A DNA stretch of 64,000 nucleotides from Calycina herbarum (Eukaryota > Ascomycota > Leotiomycetes > Helotiales > Pezizellaceae): assembly GCA_001414485.1 (NCBI GenBank), contig LLEY01000006.1, positions 310,001 to 374,000 of the forward strand. Reading direction: 5' to 3'. The notes below the pieces were generated by a model. The model was not told the DNA's origin. It worked only from the letters and a program-made list of their open reading frames with translations, and did no database searches. Positions 58,810 to 64,000 of the stretch are shown piece by piece (the stretch's first letter is position 1; each line of letters begins with the position of its first letter). The translations under genes and the position numbers were made by a program.

Positions 58810-60388
58810 GAGGAGGCTGACATTTATTGAGTGATCAAAATGCTGCTGGCTGGCGCAATGAGACCAAGGGAATTCGCACGCGTTAGGCCGCAATGGCTGG
58901 CAAGATGAGTTCGCTGGGTGAGAGTTGTGGCGGGGCGGGGGCCAACTGCCGGCGCGGCGAGTGAAGGATTGTTTGGGGTGTATGGAGGGAGGTCCGATCT
59001 AGTGAGAGAAAACTAAAGCCGTGGGGGGATGAGTTGAGAGAGATCGGAAAGGATAGAGTGAGAGGAAGATCGGGATGGTCTCGGGGATCACGTTGCGACG
59101 GGAGGAAGTTGTAGTGGGTTAAACCAAAGTGACGGTGTGTTGATGGGAATGTCGCAGGCCGACCTGGAAGGTGCAGTGCGCTACAGTTGAGGTGTTTGGT
59201 GGAGAGGCGAAACAACCTTAGCGAGTTCGGGCCGTAGTGCGGAGGCGTTATTTCGTCACTTTGCTCCTTCACTAAGACAATGAAACAATAGACAGCTTTG
59301 GATACAATGAGACATTTCATTTGAAAAAGTAACTATTTAGCATGCCAGGAAATATGTAGACCCTTGCTTATTTTGATAATTAGGGTGAATAACATTACCA
59401 GCTCCTCGGCAACATACGAATACCATACCACGCGTCATATGTACTCTGCAAAAGTTTGGAGTACCTAGGCATTGGTTCCATCAAACCTAGGCATATAGAC
59501 CATGTAAATCGCCGAGGGTACGACCTCGGAGTGTTTTGACTTTGCCACAATTACAGATTATATGCTCGACCAAGTAGGCCTGTCTAACTTCCAGCTTAAT
59601 CCCTTCACAAACCCTCTGATAAACATCCCATGATCTCACCACCAGCTCAACAAATGAAACCCAAAATCTATGGAAGATACCTATCCGGCTTGACCCCCGC
59701 AGCTTCCCAACGGGCACAAAATTTACCAGCAAGCCCAAAGTCGTGGTTCTCCAATCCTCGTCGCCCGTTGACCAAATCCCCTGTCGATCCCAAAGATTGC
59801 CATAAAACAATATCAACCTATCAAACAACAACGTGCAACGAAATGCCGTCGTACTCGATCAACGAACTTGCTTCATCTGCAACATTCCTTTCTTCATATC
59901 TGGCTACATTACAACTCGGACCCAGACGGCGATATCTCACATAGCTAAAATGAGACCCTTGGATATCGCATCAAACTCACATGAGAGGAGGAATCGAGTG
60001 CTGATTGGACCCTCATCCAGCGACGGTAGCCGAGACAAAGAAAAGGGGACCTATCTACGGGAGCAGCCACAACATCCGCTGCGGCAAAGCAAACCTACCT
60101 AGGCTAGCATGCTAGGGGGGAACCTCCCGTTATGCCACGTGTGAGAATAGCTCGCCTCTCAACTGCTTCCCAAGAGTGATGGTAATTAAAACACGAGTCC
60201 GAGGACAGACATGAAGTCAGAAAAGTGTCATTGCAAGGGGTGTTCTAATATGCACCATGCTCCAGAGCTCCGCCCATCCGTCCGTTTCCATCTTATATCC
60301 CAGATATATGCAAAGCACGCCCAGTAGTTGATTATTAATAGAGCCATTTGGTACCACGATAGCAAGGGTATCGGAAATTCCCCCTATT
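58810..60388. other. Intergenic, 1.6 kb
   Basis: Promoter and leader of the KCS1-like gene and 3' flank of the gene to the right. A few short ORFs, none convincing. Confidence 0.5.
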
Positions 60389-63300
60389 TTAAACAATCCC
60401 AAAGAGTCTCTTTCTCTTAGCACCATCATCCTCCACCTGGCTAGTCTTCTTTAGCTCTCTAGCTTTCCGAAGATCCGCCTCAACAGACCACTCTCCGAGG
60501 AACTCAGCAGCCTCGCCAAGAACATCATCCATATTGAAGTCGGTTTGGAATTCGTTGCCCTTGAATCTGGTAGGACTGTCGAGATTGTAAATCGAATCTT
60601 CAAAACCTTCACTTTCGTCCCGGCGAATAACATTGGTTATGGTCTCTTTCTGGGGCTTGAGATGACGGGAAGTCTCCCAAGATGGTTCGACTGGGGCTTC
60701 GCGGTCTGCTGTAACAAAAGCTTCAGCCATTGCACCCACTGATGGGCTGCTAGCCGTGATCGGGTCTTCGAGAATCACTCGTCGGGAGTTTCTGATAGCA
60801 CTTCTGATAGCGCTGAAGTGTTTTTTGAATCCTGTAACAATAGTGCCATCAGGAAAAGTCTCGTCTTCCAAAAGCTCAATAGGTTTTAGAGGAGGTGGCG
60901 AGTACCTCCTGGCATTCCTGCTTTGGACGGGTTCGCTTTCCTCCTCGTTGTCTTCTGGTATTCCAAATGATACCCGCTTGCCCGATTTGCATGATTTTCT
61001 TTTTGGGGTTTCCCATGGATTCTTTGTCGCAGCCTCAATGAAATCTTGAGTATTCTGAGGCTCGCGCTGGCTTGTATCAGGACTTCTAGTTCGTGGTTGG
61101 GGTGGAGGGGTCATTAAATCGTTGAATGGCCTTATTTCATCGTTTTCCGGTGTCGTTGGTCGTTCGATGTGTTGCCAGGAGGAATCCCCGAGGGCACTTG
61201 GTTCAAAGGTCTCGCTTTCCTCGCGGGAATAAAAATCTGTATTGACTGGATTGATGGTTTTGACCTCGCTAGATATGCCAACTGGAATTGGTGCGGTGCT
61301 TGCAACTGCCCATGGAGTCTGTTCCTCGGGCGGTAATACTTGCGAGACTGGCTCCGGCGTTTTGGGGGGTATTTGTTCGGTCACCGCCACCTCTGGTGTA
61401 GCTCCGTTGTCAATACATTTGACCTCATCCTTGCTTATGGAACTAATAGAACCGCTTTTCGGAGTTCCTATAGCATCTGCCTCGCTTGAAGGAGAGTCTG
61501 AAGTGTTCGAAGACGTGCTCAAATGACATTGGATCATAGCATCGGGGTTACTACTATTTTGTAGTACGCTTTTCGGGAATTCAGACATGAGAACTTCTTC
61601 TGATGGAACAACAGAGCCCTCGATGTGCGCCTGCTCAGTATTACCACAAACACCCTCCTCGTCACTCTCTTCATCATTTTCCTCATCACCCTCCTGCTGC
61701 GGTGACTCTCGTTTATCCGTCTGAAAGTGTACAGAAGAATCTTGTGATAACGGAGGAAGTGCTGACCGTTGAGGGGTCGTATTGAAGGATTGTGTGCTGA
61801 AGTCATATATACATCTTGAAGCCTCAACTTTGGCATTCTCGTCAGGTTGTGTCGAAGACTTCCTTGAACCAATCTGACGTTCTGGCTTTGGCAAAGACTG
61901 TGAAGCTGGAGATCGACTTGACCGAATTTGCGATGTAGGAGCTCGATCGTTGCCTGGCGTTTCTTCTTCAGGGATGGAGACTACAACCTTGGGATAACTT
62001 TCAATAGGGGAGTTGCTTTCAGAACTAGTATGCCCTACGATATCTTCTGGTGGGCTATGTGATGACTTGCGGACCTTGTTATCGCTCTCCGTGACGTCCA
62101 CATCATGACTTGATTCTTCACTTTCTGAAGAACTCTCGTCTTCTTCTATCGAAGGCGATCTTTTAGCAGAAGATTGAGCATACCAATGGGCCACAGGGTA
62201 TGATGCTAAAACATTTTCTTCCTCCTCGTACTCCTCTTCAGGTCGCCCTTCAATTCCGCCATCTTGTTCTTCTGATTCGCCCGCTTGGTAGATATCAGTC
62301 TTGATATTATCTTTCTCTGGTCCTTCAAGGTCGGAGATGGCGTCTACTGCGTTGAGACCGGACATGCCATTATCCATCCCTTCACTTTCGACAATCCCCA
62401 ATGATTGTCTACCGATCAAGATTGGTTGCTGTTCATGGTGAGTAGAAGGAAAGACTTGTGACTTGGGTTTCTTTTTCTTGGGTCTTCTTTTCCGATATTG
62501 GAATTCCTCGAGGTTTTGGGATGAGGCTGCAACTTCAGTGACAAAGCTGTTTCCTTCATCTATCATGGGTTGGGTTACTTTTCGCATTGTGACAGAAGGA
62601 GGTAATGGAGGTAGAACTTCAGTCATGAAGCTGTGTCTCGCGTGAGGGGTGTTTCGCGTAGCACGAGGCCTTGAAGCAGTGGGCATTGTCGACAACGGAA
62701 GCGTATAGCGACCAGTCGATTGCAAGTCTTCGGGGTAGGCGATGGAACCAGGTGTTTTGTATTGTTGAAAAAAGGCAACAGAATCGTTAGGCGATTCTTC
62801 TCGTTTCAGGGGAGATTCTTGATATTGATGAAAGGTACCATGACTCTCACTTTCATTATATCGAGAATTCGAACGAGTTTGATTTCGGGCAGGGGGTTCT
62901 GAGGGCATGTCCTGATCTTGCGTGATCATGCTAGAGTATAATGGTTGAAAATCCGGAGTCCAGCCAGGCAGGGTTAAAGGTTGTTTGTTGATTAAAAAAT
63001 TGCCAGATAATGGGGTTACAGCAAGAGATGTATCAATGCCTTCCCGATTACTCGATTGTGGTGTCTTTCTCGGAATGCTTTGGAAGCCAGAAAGAGGATT
63101 TGGACTTGAGAGGTGCCGGGTGCTATCCCAATTTCCAAGGTGTGAGTGAATAGGCACGGGTGCTCGTTGAATCCTCTGTCCAATATGTTCAGGATTTGGA
63201 GTTGGTGTAGCCATGGATGGACCCTCCCATCGAGCACGTTTGGAAGGATATGACCCCTTCAGCCATATCCCGTCACCACCAATACTCCTCTTTCCACGTC

Positions 63301-63997
63301 GCATCCCAGTGTGTTCACCGTCGTCCACATCCGGGGAGGCATCGTTGATGCTGGGTTGCGCTCTTTGCTTCGATCCTATTCTCTGAGTTTGCGTCTGTCG
63401 CAACATCATGCTATCACCCCGTTCAGTATGCCATGATGTGGAGTTCAGACTGCCCTCTACGGATGCTGGTACTATCGTGGACCTAATTTGTTCGGTTCGG
63501 AAACTTGAATAGTGTGTCGCATCCGGTCCTCCTGTCCCATCTCTCTCGCTCGTCCCATTCTCCTCAACCTCCGTGTTTTCGACTGTATCCATGCAAGGTG
63601 TATGGTGATGAACAGCCCTAGGCGCAAGCCTTTCTCGTCTATTTACTTGTTTCCGCCACGGATTTGTCCAATTGTCGAGGGGGTGCTTCAGCGTGGTAGA
63701 CTGCAAAGCGGGCATGATTCCACAGGTATATCGAATTGCGTGCTCTTCGTAGCGCTTTCGTTTCACTCGTATTTCTTCGCTGGTGTGTTCGCTATCGCTG
63801 CCTTCGCATATAAGGTCTTCGGGGAGGTAGGCTGTGGAGGAGTAATAGGGATCTTTGAAATAGGGAGCATCTTGGAGAGCCCTTCGTGTGTGGGGGTCCA
63901 TGTTCATAAATTTGCCATGAGAATGACCGAACACTCCTTCCGGTAGGGAGTAGGCTATGGGTAGGGTGGTGGTGGTGGTGGGGTTTAGAGTGCACAT
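60389..63997 (-). CDS. Large disordered fungal protein, at least 1202 aa, reaches window edge
   Basis: One open frame from 63997 (ATG, MCTLNPTTTTTLPIAYSLP) to 60389. The true start may lie beyond the window, since the frame is open at the edge; MNMDPHTRRALQDAPYF at 63901 is another candidate. Composition is Ser/Glu/Pro-rich with long acidic runs (EEYEEEENV, EEGDEENDEESDEEG) and a basic segment RKRRPKKKKPKSQ, so it is probably nuclear. No enzyme domain is seen. Near residue 1010 the sequence KSGKRVSFGIPEDN contains RVSF, a perfect RVxF docking motif for protein phosphatase 1. The C-terminal 180 residues (DGTIVTGFKKHFSAIRSAIR, FNMDDVLGEAAEFLGEWS) look more ordered and may be the conserved part. 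Family not recognised. Confidence 0.75.
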   Translation of the reverse strand: MCTLNPTTTTTLPIAYSLPEGVFGHSHGKFMNMDPHTRRALQDAPYFKDPYYSSTAYLPEDLICEGSDSEHTSEEIRVKRKRYEEHAIRYTCGIMPALQSTTLKHPLDNWTNPWRKQVNRRERLAPRAVHHHTPCMDTVENTEVEENGTSERDGTGGPDATHYSSFRTEQIRSTIVPASVEGSLNSTSWHTERGDSMMLRQTQTQRIGSKQRAQPSINDASPDVDDGEHTGMRRGKRSIGGDGIWLKGSYPSKRARWEGPSMATPTPNPEHIGQRIQRAPVPIHSHLGNWDSTRHLSSPNPLSGFQSIPRKTPQSSNREGIDTSLAVTPLSGNFLINKQPLTLPGWTPDFQPLYSSMITQDQDMPSEPPARNQTRSNSRYNESESHGTFHQYQESPLKREESPNDSVAFFQQYKTPGSIAYPEDLQSTGRYTLPLSTMPTASRPRATRNTPHARHSFMTEVLPPLPPSVTMRKVTQPMIDEGNSFVTEVAASSQNLEEFQYRKRRPKKKKPKSQVFPSTHHEQQPILIGRQSLGIVESEGMDNGMSGLNAVDAISDLEGPEKDNIKTDIYQAGESEEQDGGIEGRPEEEYEEEENVLASYPVAHWYAQSSAKRSPSIEEDESSSESEESSHDVDVTESDNKVRKSSHSPPEDIVGHTSSESNSPIESYPKVVVSIPEEETPGNDRAPTSQIRSSRSPASQSLPKPERQIGSRKSSTQPDENAKVEASRCIYDFSTQSFNTTPQRSALPPLSQDSSVHFQTDKRESPQQEGDEENDEESDEEGVCGNTEQAHIEGSVVPSEEVLMSEFPKSVLQNSSNPDAMIQCHLSTSSNTSDSPSSEADAIGTPKSGSISSISKDEVKCIDNGATPEVAVTEQIPPKTPEPVSQVLPPEEQTPWAVASTAPIPVGISSEVKTINPVNTDFYSREESETFEPSALGDSSWQHIERPTTPENDEIRPFNDLMTPPPQPRTRSPDTSQREPQNTQDFIEAATKNPWETPKRKSCKSGKRVSFGIPEDNEEESEPVQSRNARRYSPPPLKPIELLEDETFPDGTIVTGFKKHFSAIRSAIRNSRRVILEDPITASSPSVGAMAEAFVTADREAPVEPSWETSRHLKPQKETITNVIRRDESEGFEDSIYNLDSPTRFKGNEFQTDFNMDDVLGEAAEFLGEWSVEADLRKARELKKTSQVEDDGAKRKRLFGIV

Positions 63998-64000
63998 GGA

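Noticed and set aside
56668..58893. 741-codon ORF as a separate gene
   Set aside because: Its end continues past a GTACGT donor into the downstream frame through a phase-matched intron and completes the kinase N-lobe, so both ORFs are one gene. The ORF's first codon is TTG, and the real ATG is at 58809.

Overview
The window looks like nuclear DNA of a filamentous ascomycete (Pezizomycotina; a plant-associated leotiomycete would fit, but that is inference). Its genes have short introns of about 45-170 bases with GT...AG ends and CTAAC/CTAAT-like branch sites. Recognisable families include Clr5-TPR, 2EXR, an AA9 polysaccharide monooxygenase, a GH6 glycosidase, an SREBP-type bHLH factor and a KCS1-type inositol phosphate kinase. 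The left end is an AT-rich, gene-free transposon graveyard with the marks of repeat-induced point mutation (RIP).

Region 1 (1-15.05 kb) is nested mobile elements. A Ty3/gypsy remnant lies on the minus strand (1 to about 4.2 kb). A Tc1/mariner relic (about 4.5-7.2 kb) is split by a pogo/Fot1-like element (4729-6555, TA duplication). A complete but decayed Ty3/gypsy element (8967-14438) has two 241-bp LTRs and a CTTTT target duplication, and it interrupts an older coding sequence. Region 2 (16.3-25.6 kb) holds a Clr5-TPR gene, an unrecognised five-exon gene, an EXPERA-domain membrane protein, a stand-alone adenylation enzyme and a 2EXR protein. The middle three may be a small biosynthetic group.

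Region 3 (25.7-28.5 kb) has a cluster of short C-rich-ended MITEs and an Arg(ACG) tRNA gene. The tRNA's T-arm is interrupted by 51 nt that look like a spliceosomal intron flanked by a 4-bp AGGT duplication; this is the most unusual item in the window. Region 4 (28.5-35.2 kb) is extracellular: an eight-exon Cys/Thr-rich secreted protein, an AA9 monooxygenase with Phe at the usual axial Tyr, and a GH6 pseudogene with lost catalytic residues and in-frame stops.

Region 5 (36.8-52.3 kb) carries an AAAP amino-acid transporter, a TBC Rab-GAP, a short-chain dehydrogenase, a secreted CAP/PR-1 protein and a bHLH factor, with a 3.8-kb gene-poor stretch before the last. Region 6 (52.3-64 kb) begins with an AT-rich tandem array split by a 431-bp MITE. 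The termini of that MITE resemble those of the pogo element in region 1. It ends with a KCS1-like kinase gene and a large disordered protein that reaches the window edge.
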